The notes under the pieces: model-generated
Databases searched by the model: none
Seen by the model: only the letters and a program-made list of their open reading frames with translations
What the model was told of the DNA's origin: nothing
Part shown: piece by piece, positions 50,889 through 60,379 of the stretch
How the letters are laid out: the number at the start of each line of letters is the position of its first letter
Position numbering within the stretch: position 1 is the stretch's first letter
Made by a program: the position numbers and the translations under genes
From: Candidatus Palauibacter soopunensis
Lineage (GTDB): Bacteria > Gemmatimonadota > Gemmatimonadetes > Palauibacterales > Palauibacteraceae
Length of the DNA: 64,000 nt
Assembly (NCBI RefSeq): GCF_947581735.1
Contig: NZ_CANPVT010000053.1
Location: 1-64,000 of the forward strand
Reading direction: 5' to 3'

Positions 50889-53054
50889 CTAACCTCCGGA
50901 CCGGCCTCGTGCGCGGGCGGCGCCGGTCGACCTGGTGCTGCCGCCGGAGCGGCGGACCGCGCCCCCGGATCGGGAGCCGCCGCCGGAACGTCTGACGCCG
51001 CCGCTCGACCTTGACGAGCCCGGGAGGCGCACAGCCGGCCTCGGCGACCGCGGGACGGACTGGCGCGCCACGGGCCGGTTCGAGGACGGTGGGCGGCGAA
51101 GGATGGGCCGGGATGGCCTCGCCGTCGTAGGCCGCACCGTCGGTCGCGCGGGTGCGGACCGCCCGGTGGGTCTCGCCGGATTCGACCGAGCCGTCGGCCG
51201 CGTCGTCGCGCCCCCCGTCCGTCGTACGGCAGGCCACTCCCGGACCGTCCGCGGACGGACGATCCGGCGACCGCCGTCGTCGCTCGTGCGCGGAGAGGCG
51301 CGCTGCACGCCACCGGAGCCCGACCGCGTCACAGGCCGCACGGCGGGACGTCTCGCGGTTGCTGCAGCATCCCGCGTCGTCGGTCGCCGAATCGCCGGAC
51401 GGGCCTCGTTCGTCGGCGATGGGCGGCTCGCCCGCTGCACGCCGGGCCGCGTCGTCCGCTGCACTCCGGGCCGCTCCAGCCTCGACGCACGGCCCTCCGC
51501 CGATCGCGTGGTCACGCGGACGGGCGGTGTGCCCGCTGTCCGCGAGGACCCGCTCGGCGCCCCGGCCGTCGCGTCGCGGGCGCGGGCCGACCGGCCATCG
51601 CGGCTCCTCAGCACGACGCGTTCGACCTCCCGCGGCAGACTCGTGCCGCGATCGATGAAGCCGTTCGCATCGACCGCCGTTCTCCCGTCGCGCGAGACCG
51701 CGCGCCGCAAGTTCGCCAGCGTCTGCGCCGGTCGCCGGCGCGCCTCGCGCCCGAGCAGGCGGGAGTCCGTCAGCAGCACGCCGCGCTCGACCGCCTTCCG
51801 TCCACGCCCGAAGTCCGAGCCGCCCACCGAGTAGAAGTGCTGCCGCCGGTGTCCGAGGCGGCCGTGCGGCAGGAAAGTCCAGTGCCGATAGCGCCCGAAG
51901 CCGCCCCCGATGTGTCCGTAAACCCCGAAGTGGAAACCCCAGCTGCTTCCGTAGTAGTTCCGGTAGTGGCGCCAGTAGTAGCCCGACGGAATCCAGCCCG
52001 CGTAGCTTGGGCCCCAGTACCAGTAGACGTGCGCGACGGCGAACCGCCGGCCCGGGAACCAGATCCAGCCCCAGTCGGGATTGAGGTCCCAGTACCCGTA
52101 GTGGTAGGGCACCCAGCCCCATGGTTCGTACGAGACCCAGAACATCCCGCTGGGGGTGTGCCGCCAGCGCCCGTGCCGGTACGGCGCCCAGCCCGTAGAC
52201 ACCCGCGGGCGCCACGCGACCCCCGCGTCCACGTGCACCCACGACCCGTGCCCACCGAGCGAAGACGCGGCGTAGTGGAGGTCCGGATCCACATGAGCGG
52301 TGTACTCGCCGCCCGCGGAGTCGCCGAGCCCCTGGCCCCATGCCTCCAGGCGATCGAGACCCGGAGCCGCAGCGAAGCGGAGCCCGTCGCCTCGCGTCCC
52401 CTCGACGAAGAGGCTCTCTCCCCGCCGAACCTCGGCGAGTTCCGTCTCTGTCGTGACTTCCGCCACCCCCTCGCGCACGACGACTTCGCTGCGCCGCTCG
52501 TCGTCGACGACGATCAGGAAGGAACCGGCTCCCCGCGGCCGGATCGTCGCGTTCGGCGTGACGACCGAAGGCCACTCGGAGTCCGGCGGGTTCACGGCCA
52601 CGACGAGCTGCAGCGACCCGCGCACGAGTTCGAGGATGGATGCGGGATCGCTCGTATCCGGAGAGTTGGCGAGCGCGCGGAAGAGAAGTTCCGCCCGGTC
52701 CCCGATCCGAACGAGGTTTCCGTCGGCGAGCGAGATTTCGACGCGCGATTCGCCGGACGCGAAGATCCGGTCGCCGGCGAGGACAGGTTCGTTCACCGCG
52801 AGCTGGACGCGCTCCCGGGTGTCTCCCTGAATGAGCGTCGCGGACCCGTCCAGCGCACGGACGTATCCGTAGCTGCCGTCGATCCCGCTCTGCGCGATCG
52901 CGGCGTCGTAGTCGATCGGGGTCTCCGCCTCCTGGGCGGAGACCGGGGGCGCGACGAACGAGGTGCCCCACGCCAACCCGACCGCCCACACCCGCCGCCG
53001 GCCCCGCAACCGCCGGGGCGCTCCGGAGTTTCCTGCCGCCTTTGCGAACCGCAT
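50889..53054 (-). CDS. Exported FecR-domain/DUF6600 protein with Arg-rich tail
   Basis: A 721-residue secreted protein. Signal peptide to about residue 40; a FecR-like beta domain (about 60-215: E-P-V-L-A-G-D-R-I-F-A-S-G-E-S-R-V-E-I); a DUF6600-type region (about 270-410) packed with W-G-W-V-P-Y-H-Y-G-Y and H-Y-G-aromatic motifs; then 300 residues of low-complexity Arg/Ser/Pro/Thr sequence. FecR domains usually relay signals to ECF sigma factors from outside, but this protein has no cytoplasmic anti-sigma part. The cationic tail may bind polyanions such as surface polysaccharide. Function unknown. Confidence 0.78.
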   Translation of the reverse strand: MRFAKAAGNSGAPRRLRGRRRVWAVGLAWGTSFVAPPVSAQEAETPIDYDAAIAQSGIDGSYGYVRALDGSATLIQGDTRERVQLAVNEPVLAGDRIFASGESRVEISLADGNLVRIGDRAELLFRALANSPDTSDPASILELVRGSLQLVVAVNPPDSEWPSVVTPNATIRPRGAGSFLIVVDDERRSEVVVREGVAEVTTETELAEVRRGESLFVEGTRGDGLRFAAAPGLDRLEAWGQGLGDSAGGEYTAHVDPDLHYAASSLGGHGSWVHVDAGVAWRPRVSTGWAPYRHGRWRHTPSGMFWVSYEPWGWVPYHYGYWDLNPDWGWIWFPGRRFAVAHVYWYWGPSYAGWIPSGYYWRHYRNYYGSSWGFHFGVYGHIGGGFGRYRHWTFLPHGRLGHRRQHFYSVGGSDFGRGRKAVERGVLLTDSRLLGREARRRPAQTLANLRRAVSRDGRTAVDANGFIDRGTSLPREVERVVLRSRDGRSARARDATAGAPSGSSRTAGTPPVRVTTRSAEGRASRLERPGVQRTTRPGVQRASRPSPTNEARPAIRRPTTRDAAATARRPAVRPVTRSGSGGVQRASPRTSDDGGRRIVRPRTVREWPAVRRTGGATTRPTARSNPARPTGRSAPARPTVRPTTARPSRPILRRPPSSNRPVARQSVPRSPRPAVRLPGSSRSSGGVRRSGGGSRSGGAVRRSGGSTRSTGAARARGRSGG

Positions 53055-53185
53055 CCCAAGCTCCCGTGTTTCCCGATCCCCGCCCCGGGCGGCCGGTTCG
53101 CCGCCGGGACTGTCTTCAGAGACTAGACGGTCCGCCGGCGAAGTCGGTCACCGGCGGTCACGGACGGCGGGTGCGGCGTCACCAC

Positions 53186-54331
53186 CTAGGGCAGATCGTC
53201 GATCCACTCCGCGATGAAGAGGTTCGTGTTGCCCTCGTGCGATCCGTGCCGGTTCGATCCGAACACGAGATAACGGCCGTCCGGACTGAACATGGGGAAG
53301 CTCTCGAACTCCTCGCTGAACGTCACCTGCTCCAGCCCCGTGCCGTCCAAATTCACGAGGAAGAGGTCGAAATTGCGGCTGCGCGGATCGTCCTCGTTCA
53401 GGTTGGAAGCGAAGATCACCTTCTCGCCGCTCGGGTGGAAGAAGGGGGCGAAGTTCGCGGCCCCGTTGTCCGTGAGGCGCACCCGATTCGAGCCGTCCGC
53501 GTCCATCACGTAGATGTCGAGCACGCCGGGACGGACGAGACCGTCGGCCAGGAGCGCCTGGTAGTCCGCGAGTTCCTCCTCGCTTTCCGGGTACCTCGCC
53601 CGGTAGACGATCTTCGATCCGTCCGGGGAGAAGAAGGGGCCGCCATCGTATCCGGGCTCGTCCGTGAGCTGCCGTACATCGGAGCCGTCGGGATTCATCG
53701 AGTAGATGTCCAGGTCTCCGTCGCGCGTGGAGGTGAAGACGATCCGCGACCCGTCCGGGGCGAGGGTCGCCTCCGCGTCGTAGCCGGGACTCGAGAAGAT
53801 CGTCCGGACGTCGGCACCGTCCGGCTTCGCCGTGTAGATGTCGAAGTCGTAGAGCGCCCACACGTACCCGCGCCGCATGTCCGGCGGCGGAGGACACTCG
53901 GGCGCCGCGTGGTGCGTGGAACTGTAGACGATGCGCGAATCGTCCGGGAAGAAGTACGCGCAGGTGGTCCGTCCGAGTCCCGTCGACACGAGCTGCGGAT
54001 CGCCGCCCTCGACGCCGATCGTGAAGATCTGATCGCACTCGTATTCGCCCTCGTGCCGGCGCTGGAAGATCAGCCGCTGTCCGTCCGACGAGTAGTAGGC
54101 CTCGGCGTTCTCCCCCTCGAAGGTGAGCTGAGCCAGGCTGGCGAAGCGTCGCTCTTCCGGAAGCGGATCGCGGATCACGGCGCCGCTCTCCGCATCGTTC
54201 CGGGCCGCATCGTTCCGCCCGGCCGCGTCGTTCTGTTCTCCCGTGTCGCCGGTGCAGGCCGTCGCCGCGCAGACGGCCACGAGCGTCAGGGCGACGCGAG
54301 TCGGCGCCGATGCTGAGTGTGCTGAATTCAA
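53186..54331 (-). CDS. TolB-like PD40 beta-propeller lipoprotein
   Basis: A 381-residue exported protein with six or more PD40 repeats (F-x-P-D-G-S-R-I-V-F-T-S-T, F-S-P-D-G-S-K-I-V-Y, F-S-P-D-G-R-Y-L-V-F). I prefer TTG at 54331, with GAGG a few bases upstream, because it gives a short signal and lipobox near A-A-T-A-C-T; the frame is open to 54418. An Asn/Asp-rich linker follows the lipid site. These propellers bind proteins or peptides at the periplasmic face; no TolA/Pal genes are nearby. It is divergent from the ECF sigma gene. Confidence 0.78.
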   Translation of the reverse strand: MNSAHSASAPTRVALTLVAVCAATACTGDTGEQNDAAGRNDAARNDAESGAVIRDPLPEERRFASLAQLTFEGENAEAYYSSDGQRLIFQRRHEGEYECDQIFTIGVEGGDPQLVSTGLGRTTCAYFFPDDSRIVYSSTHHAAPECPPPPDMRRGYVWALYDFDIYTAKPDGADVRTIFSSPGYDAEATLAPDGSRIVFTSTRDGDLDIYSMNPDGSDVRQLTDEPGYDGGPFFSPDGSKIVYRARYPESEEELADYQALLADGLVRPGVLDIYVMDADGSNRVRLTDNGAANFAPFFHPSGEKVIFASNLNEDDPRSRNFDLFLVNLDGTGLEQVTFSEEFESFPMFSPDGRYLVFGSNRHGSHEGNTNLFIAEWIDDLP

Positions 54332-54497
54332 GAGAGCCTCGGTCTTTTCGGTTGGGTGTCCGGCGACGCGCTTGCCGCCGTTGTACGCTTGAAGCCTCCG
54401 GTGGGGCTGCGGGCCCACACGGTAAGGTTCACGCGCTCGCGGGGCCAGTTTACGGAGCGTCCCGTTTCACGAATTCCGAAACGATACGTTCCAGGGG

Positions 54498-55085
54498 GTG
54501 AGAACGAAGGAGAAGGCGGATGGAGAGGTGGTGCCGAGGCGGATGACGATAGCTGCGGAGCCGGAACGGCAGGTGAACGACTGGTCCGAACGTTACGGCG
54601 GGGAATTGCGGCGCCATGTAGCCGCGATGGTGGGAAACGCGGAGGAAGCGCGCGATATCGTGCAGGACCTGTGGGTGACGGCGCTCCGTGCGCGGCCCGA
54701 GGCAGGGGCCGGCGCCAACATCCGAGCTTGGCTGTACCGCGTCGCGACCCATCGGGCGCTCGATCACCTCGCGATGCGCCGCCGCCGTTCCGAATTGCTC
54801 GCGGCCCACGCCGGGGAGCTGGAGTCCGGCGCGCTTCCGGCGACGGATGCGGTGTTGAGTCGGCTTTCCGAAGCCGCCGCGGCGCGCGTCCGGAAGGGTG
54901 TCGCGGAACTCCCCCGGCGGCAGCGCGACGCCGTCTGGCTCCGCTGGATCGAACAGTTGGACTACGCGACGATCGCCCGCCGGATGAATTCCTCGCCGGA
55001 GGCTGCGAGAGCCAATGTCTACCAGGGGATGAAGAAGCTGCGTCGCGACCTCGCCGAGGTGTGGCGCAAGGAGGGGCCGATATGA
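54498..55085 (+). CDS. ECF-type RNA polymerase sigma factor
   Basis: A 195-residue sigma-70-family regulator. Region 2 is at about 30-100 (R-D-I-V-Q-D-L-W-V-T-A-L, then A-W-L-Y-R-V-A-T-H-R-A-L-D), region 4 at about 135-190 (L-P-R-R-Q-R-D-A-V-W-L-R, then Y-A-T-I-A-R-R-M-N-S-S-P-E-A-A-R-A-N-V). GTG at 54498 is used; ATG at 54543 is an alternative. Its TGA overlaps the ATG of the next gene, whose N-terminus looks like an anti-sigma zinc module, the usual genetic arrangement for an ECF sigma and its regulator. Target promoters unknown; autoregulation is likely. Confidence 0.88.
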   Translation: MRTKEKADGEVVPRRMTIAAEPERQVNDWSERYGGELRRHVAAMVGNAEEARDIVQDLWVTALRARPEAGAGANIRAWLYRVATHRALDHLAMRRRRSELLAAHAGELESGALPATDAVLSRLSEAAAARVRKGVAELPRRQRDAVWLRWIEQLDYATIARRMNSSPEAARANVYQGMKKLRRDLAEVWRKEGPI

Positions 55086-55804
55086 CTCGACGTTGCACGA
55101 CCTGTCGCGAAGAGGATGTACTCGCGTGGATCCTGGGCGACCCGGATGCGGACGCCGCTCAGAAGCTCGCCGAACGCATGGCGGCCTGCCCTGTCTGTCG
55201 GGAGCGGGCGGTGGAATACCGGCTCCTGGAGCGTTCCGCGAAGGCCCTGCGAGACGGGCCGGCGATCCGGTGGCGCCGCTTCGACTCGCCGTTTGGCGTC
55301 ATGCGCATCGCGGCGAGCGCGGCGGGACTTGCCGCGCTCTCGTGGCAGGACGAGAGCGACGACGCGTTCGTCGACGGCCTCGAGCACCGATACGGGTCGA
55401 CACCCGTGGTGTCCGATACTGACCGGCTCGCCTCCGCGGAAGAGCAACTGACGGAGTACTTCGGCCGTCGCCGCCTTCGCTTCGATCTCTTCGTCGACCT
55501 CACGGAACTGGGCGACTTCCCGCGCGCCGTACTGGGCGCCGCCTCCGGACTCGACTTCGGCGAGACGGTGACGTACACGGAGATTGCCCGGCGAATCGGC
55601 CGTCCGAAGGCGTCACGCGCGGTGGGCAACGCGCTTGGCCGGAACCCGGTACCGATCATCGTGCCCTGTCACCGGGTCGTCCGGACCGACCGGACGCTGG
55701 GCGGATACACCGGCGGACTCCGGTACAAGCGCGCGCTCCTCGACATCGAGGGCCGGACCGATCTCCTCGGTTCGCACGGCCAGACGGAGATGCCGCTCGC
55801 CTGA
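55082..55804 (+). CDS. Anti-sigma-like cysteine module fused to O6-alkylguanine-DNA alkyltransferase
   Basis: A 240-residue fusion. Residues 1-55 resemble the zinc anti-sigma domain: C5-x2-C8, a helix, then C36-P-V-C39, with the usual histidine before the second pair replaced (Arg32). Residues about 62-235 are a full alkyltransferase: Y-T-E-I-A-R-R-I-G-R-P-K-A-S-R-A-V-G-N-A helix-turn-helix and P195-C196-H-R-V acceptor site. The alkyltransferase removes methyl from O6-methylguanine onto Cys196 irreversibly. Linked to the ECF sigma by an ATGA overlap, it could free the sigma factor once alkylated, as Ada does by another route. The regulatory link is inference. Confidence 0.85.
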   Translation: MTRRCTTCREEDVLAWILGDPDADAAQKLAERMAACPVCRERAVEYRLLERSAKALRDGPAIRWRRFDSPFGVMRIAASAAGLAALSWQDESDDAFVDGLEHRYGSTPVVSDTDRLASAEEQLTEYFGRRRLRFDLFVDLTELGDFPRAVLGAASGLDFGETVTYTEIARRIGRPKASRAVGNALGRNPVPIIVPCHRVVRTDRTLGGYTGGLRYKRALLDIEGRTDLLGSHGQTEMPLA

Positions 55805-55919
55805 CCCGCCGGGAAGCGGGAACTCCGACGGGTGCCGCCGGTACGTCCAGGGATGGGATCCCGGCGCCGTGCCTGCACGCGGCCGCCGGAAGGGGGAGGC
55901 CTTCACGGGAGCCGCAGCC

Positions 55920-56909
55920 ATGTCCACTTCTTCGAGAGCCGTTGCCGTCATTGGCGGTCTGTGCCTGCTCATCGCCGCCTCTGGCGGTCCGCGTGACGCC
56001 AGCGACGAGGCGTCCGAGCTCACCGCGGCGCGGACAGGGGCCGTCCCGCATTGGTTCGCCGCGACGCCGTCACGGATCGAGCCCGGCGTGCTGGAGGCCC
56101 GACGGATAGCAGGGCACCTGCGCGACGTCGAGGGGGTGCTGAGACGAAGGTCGACGGACGGGCTGAGCGCCGCGCAGCGGGAACGACGGAGCACGGCCCT
56201 GGACTGGCTACGCGAGTACCGGGAACGGGGGGAATTCCCGCACAACCATACGCACGCCGCCGGCCGCGTACCCGTCTTCGTCGACGAACACGGGACGCCG
56301 TGCGCGGTGGCCTACTTGCTCCAGAGGTCCGGTCGCGAGAACCTCGTCCGGGAGATCGCGAGCGCGGACAATAATGTGTACGCGTGGGAACTCGCCGATG
56401 ACGGGCGCTTCTCCGAATGGCTCGACGACATGGGTTTGACGCTGGAGGAAGCGGCGAGGATCCAGCCGGGCTACGCCGACTACTGCCTCTGCATCGTGGA
56501 TGAGGCGTCCCGTGTCTGGCGATACGTCACCCCGTTCACTCTGGGGTCCGTCGTCGCCGGTTACGTCGTGAATGGCGCGACGCAACCGGAGGCCTGGGAG
56601 AGGACCGCCGTGGGCGCGCTCAACGGAGCCTTTGCCGTGGCGCACGCGGCTCTTGCGGTCAACGCGGCGCGCGAGTGGCAGGATTCGAGCATAGGGGCGA
56701 GAGGCTCCACCATCGCCAACTCCGCGTTGGCGCTCGTGTCCGGTTACGTGGCGTGGAGCTTCCTGCGGCCGCGCCCGGATGAGCCTTCGACAGTTGAGAC
56801 CGGGCTGGAGGCCCCGAGCGCGCTGAGGTCGCATCGCCCGCGGTTCCTCGCGCCTTCCGCGGCCTGGGTCGGCGGGGGCCTGGGGTTGCAGGTGCGCCTG
56901 GTCCACTGA
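55920..56909 (+). CDS. Exported hypothetical protein with two late membrane helices
   Basis: A 329-residue protein. N-terminal signal or anchor (6-22). A conserved-looking core around residues 108-135 contains P-H-N-H-T-H, then P-V-F-V-D-E-H-G-T-P-C-A-V-A-Y-L-L, suggesting a histidine-rich metal site. Hydrophobic segments at about 200-215, 240-255 and 270-285 are likely membrane helices. The start follows GGGAG by 9 bases. I recognise the core from other uncharacterised proteins but know no function. It may be transcribed with the sigma/alkyltransferase pair (115-base gap). Confidence 0.65.
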   Translation: MSTSSRAVAVIGGLCLLIAASGGPRDASDEASELTAARTGAVPHWFAATPSRIEPGVLEARRIAGHLRDVEGVLRRRSTDGLSAAQRERRSTALDWLREYRERGEFPHNHTHAAGRVPVFVDEHGTPCAVAYLLQRSGRENLVREIASADNNVYAWELADDGRFSEWLDDMGLTLEEAARIQPGYADYCLCIVDEASRVWRYVTPFTLGSVVAGYVVNGATQPEAWERTAVGALNGAFAVAHAALAVNAAREWQDSSIGARGSTIANSALALVSGYVAWSFLRPRPDEPSTVETGLEAPSALRSHRPRFLAPSAAWVGGGLGLQVRLVH

Positions 56910-56940
56910 GCCGGACGGCCTCTCGGGCTCCGGCTGCCAG

Positions 56941-58698
56941 CTAGGCGGACTCCTCGACGAGCTGGATCAGGCGACGCAGCCCGAGGCCCTCCGGCCCGCC
57001 GACCCGGACCCGGAGGGCCCGTCGTTCGCATTGGCCGAGGGCCTCGAGGTCCCCCAGCGCCTGGGCCCGGATCAGTTGGCGGAAGGTGAAGTCCGTCTCG
57101 GGGACGTGGACGTGCTCGCCGGCGTCGTCGACGAGCTGCAGGAAGACGCCGTTGTCCGCGCCCCCCTTGTGCAACTGCCCGGTCGAATGCAGGAAGCGCG
57201 GACCATGGCCCAGCGTGGTCGTCGCCCCCGTGGCCGCGGCGAGGGCCGCGCGCAGCGTCCCGAGCAGCCCCTCCTCCTCCTCGCCCCCCGCGAGGAACGC
57301 CTGCACGGCGATGTAGTCTGTCGGGGCCACCGCGGCCAGGAAGTCCTCCAGCCGCTCGCGGATTCCGTCCACATCCGGCGGCACGGGCGTTCGGGGCGGG
57401 GCGTGTCCGAACTGCGGCAACTCCCACACGAGGTCGATCTCGTCCGTTTCGGCGGTCTCCGCGTCTTCCAGCGGCTCGACGTCCACCGACTCTCCGTCCG
57501 GCGCGCCTTCGCCCGCCATCGCCCGTCGCGCGAGGCGCTTCGCGAGCTGTACGTCGGGCTGGTTGAAGGGGTGGATGCCGAGAGCGGCTCCGGCCATGGC
57601 CACGCCCACCTCCCAGACGAAGAAAAGGGCGCCGAGTTCCTCGGGCTGTTCGAGCCGGATGCGCAGCGTCGGGTGGCCGGCCGCCTCGAGCGCGTCGAGG
57701 AGGTCCGGTGTCTCATCGGCTTCCCCCCATTGCTCCGCTTCGCGCGCCGCGTCGCCGCCGAGGAGGAGGCCGACGAAGACCCGATCCTCGCCGTACTCGT
57801 CCGGCGGACGGGCAGGCTCGGCGACGACCGGAACGATGCCCCGACCCTCCTTGCCGGTGCTCTCGGCGAGGAGTTGCTCCGCCCAGCCCGGAAATGCCTC
57901 CCAGTCGGGCGCCACGACGAACGTGACCTTGTCGCGCCCGGCGAGCGCGAGTTCTCCCAGTGCCGCCCCGAGGAGGAAGCCCGGGTTGTCGTGGACCTCG
58001 TCCTTGCAGGTGTCCGCGGCCTCGGCCACCTCCGCGAGCAGGGCCGGGAGGTCGGCGCCCGCGAGCGCCGCCGGCACCAGGCCGAACGGGCTCAGGGCCG
58101 AGAAGCGCCCGCCCACCTCGGCGGGCGCCTCGAACACGGCGCGGAAGCCCCGTTCGCGGCCGAGTTCCGCGAGGGGGGACCCGGGGTCCGAGATCGCGAT
58201 GAAGTGCGCCCCGGGATCCTCCACCACTTCCGCGGTCCGCGACCAGAAGTGGCGGAAGAGCGAGAGCGTCTCGATGGTGGTGCCGGATTTGCTGGAGACG
58301 ATGAAGATCGTGTTTGCGGGGCGCAGCCACTCGAGGTCGCGGAGCGCCCCGGGGTGCGTGGTGTCGACGAGCGTGAGCGGCAGCCCCTCGCCCGGCATCG
58401 TGCGCGCGATGACCTCGGGCGCGAGGCTGGAGCCCCCCATGCCGAGCAGCACGAGATCGGTGAACCAGAAGGGCACGCCCGCGCGCAACTCCTCGAGCGG
58501 GCCGAGCGCCGCGGGAGACGTCTCCGGAAGGTCCAGCCAACCCAGCCGGTCGGCGAGTTCGGGCGTGTCCGGTTCCGCGCACCACAGCGTCGAATCCCGC
58601 CGCCAGAGCCGCGACACCGCGCCCTCGGCGGCCCATTCCCGGAGCCGGCGCTCCACGCCCTCCATGTAGGGGCCGGCGGAGAGATCGATCTCGATCAT
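56941..58698 (-). CDS. Glucose-6-phosphate isomerase-like protein (transaldolase-fusion type)
   Basis: A 585-residue SIS-fold enzyme. Sugar-phosphate motifs: G-M-G-G-S-S-L-A-P-E near 89, S-S-K-S-G-T-T-I-E-T near 133, G-G-R-F-S-A-L-S-P-F-G near 193 and H-S-T-G-Q-L-H-K-G-G near 508. It resembles the isomerase half of bifunctional transaldolase/phosphoglucose isomerase fusions; no transaldolase half is present upstream. An acidic insertion lies near 390-420. It interconverts glucose- and fructose-6-phosphate in glycolysis. It lies 4 bases after the formate-THF ligase gene on the same strand. Confidence 0.83.
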   Translation of the reverse strand: MIEIDLSAGPYMEGVERRLREWAAEGAVSRLWRRDSTLWCAEPDTPELADRLGWLDLPETSPAALGPLEELRAGVPFWFTDLVLLGMGGSSLAPEVIARTMPGEGLPLTLVDTTHPGALRDLEWLRPANTIFIVSSKSGTTIETLSLFRHFWSRTAEVVEDPGAHFIAISDPGSPLAELGRERGFRAVFEAPAEVGGRFSALSPFGLVPAALAGADLPALLAEVAEAADTCKDEVHDNPGFLLGAALGELALAGRDKVTFVVAPDWEAFPGWAEQLLAESTGKEGRGIVPVVAEPARPPDEYGEDRVFVGLLLGGDAAREAEQWGEADETPDLLDALEAAGHPTLRIRLEQPEELGALFFVWEVGVAMAGAALGIHPFNQPDVQLAKRLARRAMAGEGAPDGESVDVEPLEDAETAETDEIDLVWELPQFGHAPPRTPVPPDVDGIRERLEDFLAAVAPTDYIAVQAFLAGGEEEEGLLGTLRAALAAATGATTTLGHGPRFLHSTGQLHKGGADNGVFLQLVDDAGEHVHVPETDFTFRQLIRAQALGDLEALGQCERRALRVRVGGPEGLGLRRLIQLVEESA

Positions 58699-58702
58699 GC
58701 GC

Positions 58703-60379
58703 TCAGAAGAGCCCGACCACGCTCCCGTCCTCGACGATCCGGATCCCCTCGGCGGCGGGCACGCGCGGGAGTCCCGGCATCGTCATGACGGTGCCGGCTC
58801 GAGCTACGACGAAACCCGCCCCCGCGGAGGGCCGCACGTCCTGAACGGTGATGCGGAAGCCGGTCGGCCGTCCGAGGCGCGCCGGATCGTCGCTCAGGCT
58901 GTTCGGCGTCTTCGCGATGCAGACCGGCGTGTCCCCGAGCCCGGCCGCCTCAAGTTGCCGGATGTCCTTCGAAGCGCGCGCCGCGTAGTCGACGCCGTCC
59001 GCTCCGTACACCTTCCGGGCGATCGCCTCGATCTTGTCCCGGATCGAAGCCTCCGCATCGTATTTCGGCTCGAAGGAAGCCCCTCCCTCGTCGAGCGCCG
59101 CCAGCACCGCGCGGGCGAGATCCTCGCAGCCGGCGCCGCCCAGCGCATGGCCGTCGGAGCGCGCCCAGGGCGCGCCCAACTCCTCACACGCCTCCGCCAC
59201 CGCCGCGATCTCTTCGTCGGAGTCCGTCCGGAACACGTTGATCGCCACCACCGGTTCGATGCCGAAGCCCCGGATGTTCTCGACGTGCGCGCCGAGGTTC
59301 GCGAGTCCGCCGCGGACGGCGTCGGCGTCCGGCGTCGAGAGCGCCGCGCGGTCGCCGCCGCCGTGCAGCTTGAGGGCGCGGATCGTGGCCACGAGCACGG
59401 TGGCTTCCGGGTTCAGTCCGCCCGTCCGGCATTTGATGTCGAAGAACTTCTCGGCCCCGAGGTCCGAGCCGAACCCCGCCTCCGTGATCACGACATCGCC
59501 GAAAGCCAGCCCCGCCCGCGTTGCCATGAGTGAATTGCAGCCGTGGGCGATGTTCGCGAAGGGCCCGCCATGGACGAAAGCCGGCGTCCCCTCGAGCGTC
59601 TGAACGAGGTTCGGCCCGATCGCCTCCCGCAGCAGCAGCGTCATGGCGCCCGCCACGTTCAGTTCGCGCGCCCGCACCGGCTCCCCGCCGTAGTCGTAGC
59701 CCACGATGATGCTGCTCAGCCGCTCCTCCAGGTCCTCGAGGCTGGCGGCGAGGCAGAAGATCGCCATCACTTCGGACGCGGCCGTGATCATGAAGCCGTC
59801 CTCGCGCGGCACGCCGTTGATCCGACCCCCGAGCCCGACGACGATGTTCCGCAGCGCCCGGTCGTTCATGTCGACGGCGCGCCGCCAGGTGATCTGCCGC
59901 GGGTCGATCCCGAGCCGGTTCCCCTGCTGGAGATGGTTGTCCAGCGCCGCCGAGAGAAGCGCGTGTGCCGACGTGATCGCGTGCAGGTCCCCCGTGAAGT
60001 GGAGGTTGATGTCGGCCATCGGGATCACCTGCGAGTATCCGCCGCCGGCGGCCCCGCCCTTGACGCCGAACACCGGGCCAAGACTCGGCTCGCGAATGCA
60101 GAGCACCGCGTTCGCTCCCACGCGGCGCAGGCCGTCGGCAAGCCCCACGGAGACCGTCGTCTTGCCCTCGCCCGCGGCCGTCGGGGTGATGCCCGTGACG
60201 AGGACGAGCCGGCCCGACCCGGGCTCACGCGCGAAGATGGACTCGGGGTCGACCTTCGCCTTGTAATGGCCGTAGGGCACAAGCTCCTCGAGCCCCAGCC
60301 CGATCTTCTCCCCGATCTCCCCGATGGGCCGGGGCGTCGCGGCCTCGGCGATCTGTACGTCCGTGAGCATCCGTATCAT
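58703..60379 (-). CDS. fhs: Formate-tetrahydrofolate ligase
   Basis: A 558-residue enzyme with P-loop T-P-T-A-A-G-E-G-K-T-T near residue 66 and the family segments EPSLGPVFGVKGGAAGGG and HFTGDLHAITSAHALLSA. It makes 10-formyl-THF from formate, THF and ATP, feeding purine and one-carbon pools. Start at 60379, or Met4 at 60370. It is followed after 4 bases by the phosphoglucose isomerase gene, an operon with no obvious metabolic logic beyond central carbon flow. Confidence 0.95.
   Translation of the reverse strand: MIRMLTDVQIAEAATPRPIGEIGEKIGLGLEELVPYGHYKAKVDPESIFAREPGSGRLVLVTGITPTAAGEGKTTVSVGLADGLRRVGANAVLCIREPSLGPVFGVKGGAAGGGYSQVIPMADINLHFTGDLHAITSAHALLSAALDNHLQQGNRLGIDPRQITWRRAVDMNDRALRNIVVGLGGRINGVPREDGFMITAASEVMAIFCLAASLEDLEERLSSIIVGYDYGGEPVRARELNVAGAMTLLLREAIGPNLVQTLEGTPAFVHGGPFANIAHGCNSLMATRAGLAFGDVVITEAGFGSDLGAEKFFDIKCRTGGLNPEATVLVATIRALKLHGGGDRAALSTPDADAVRGGLANLGAHVENIRGFGIEPVVAINVFRTDSDEEIAAVAEACEELGAPWARSDGHALGGAGCEDLARAVLAALDEGGASFEPKYDAEASIRDKIEAIARKVYGADGVDYAARASKDIRQLEAAGLGDTPVCIAKTPNSLSDDPARLGRPTGFRITVQDVRPSAGAGFVVARAGTVMTMPGLPRVPAAEGIRIVEDGSVVGLF

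Noticed and set aside
51100-51900. Plus-strand frames opposite the Arg-rich tail of the FecR/DUF6600 protein
   Set aside because: Low-complexity mirror of the tail; no start signals or domains.
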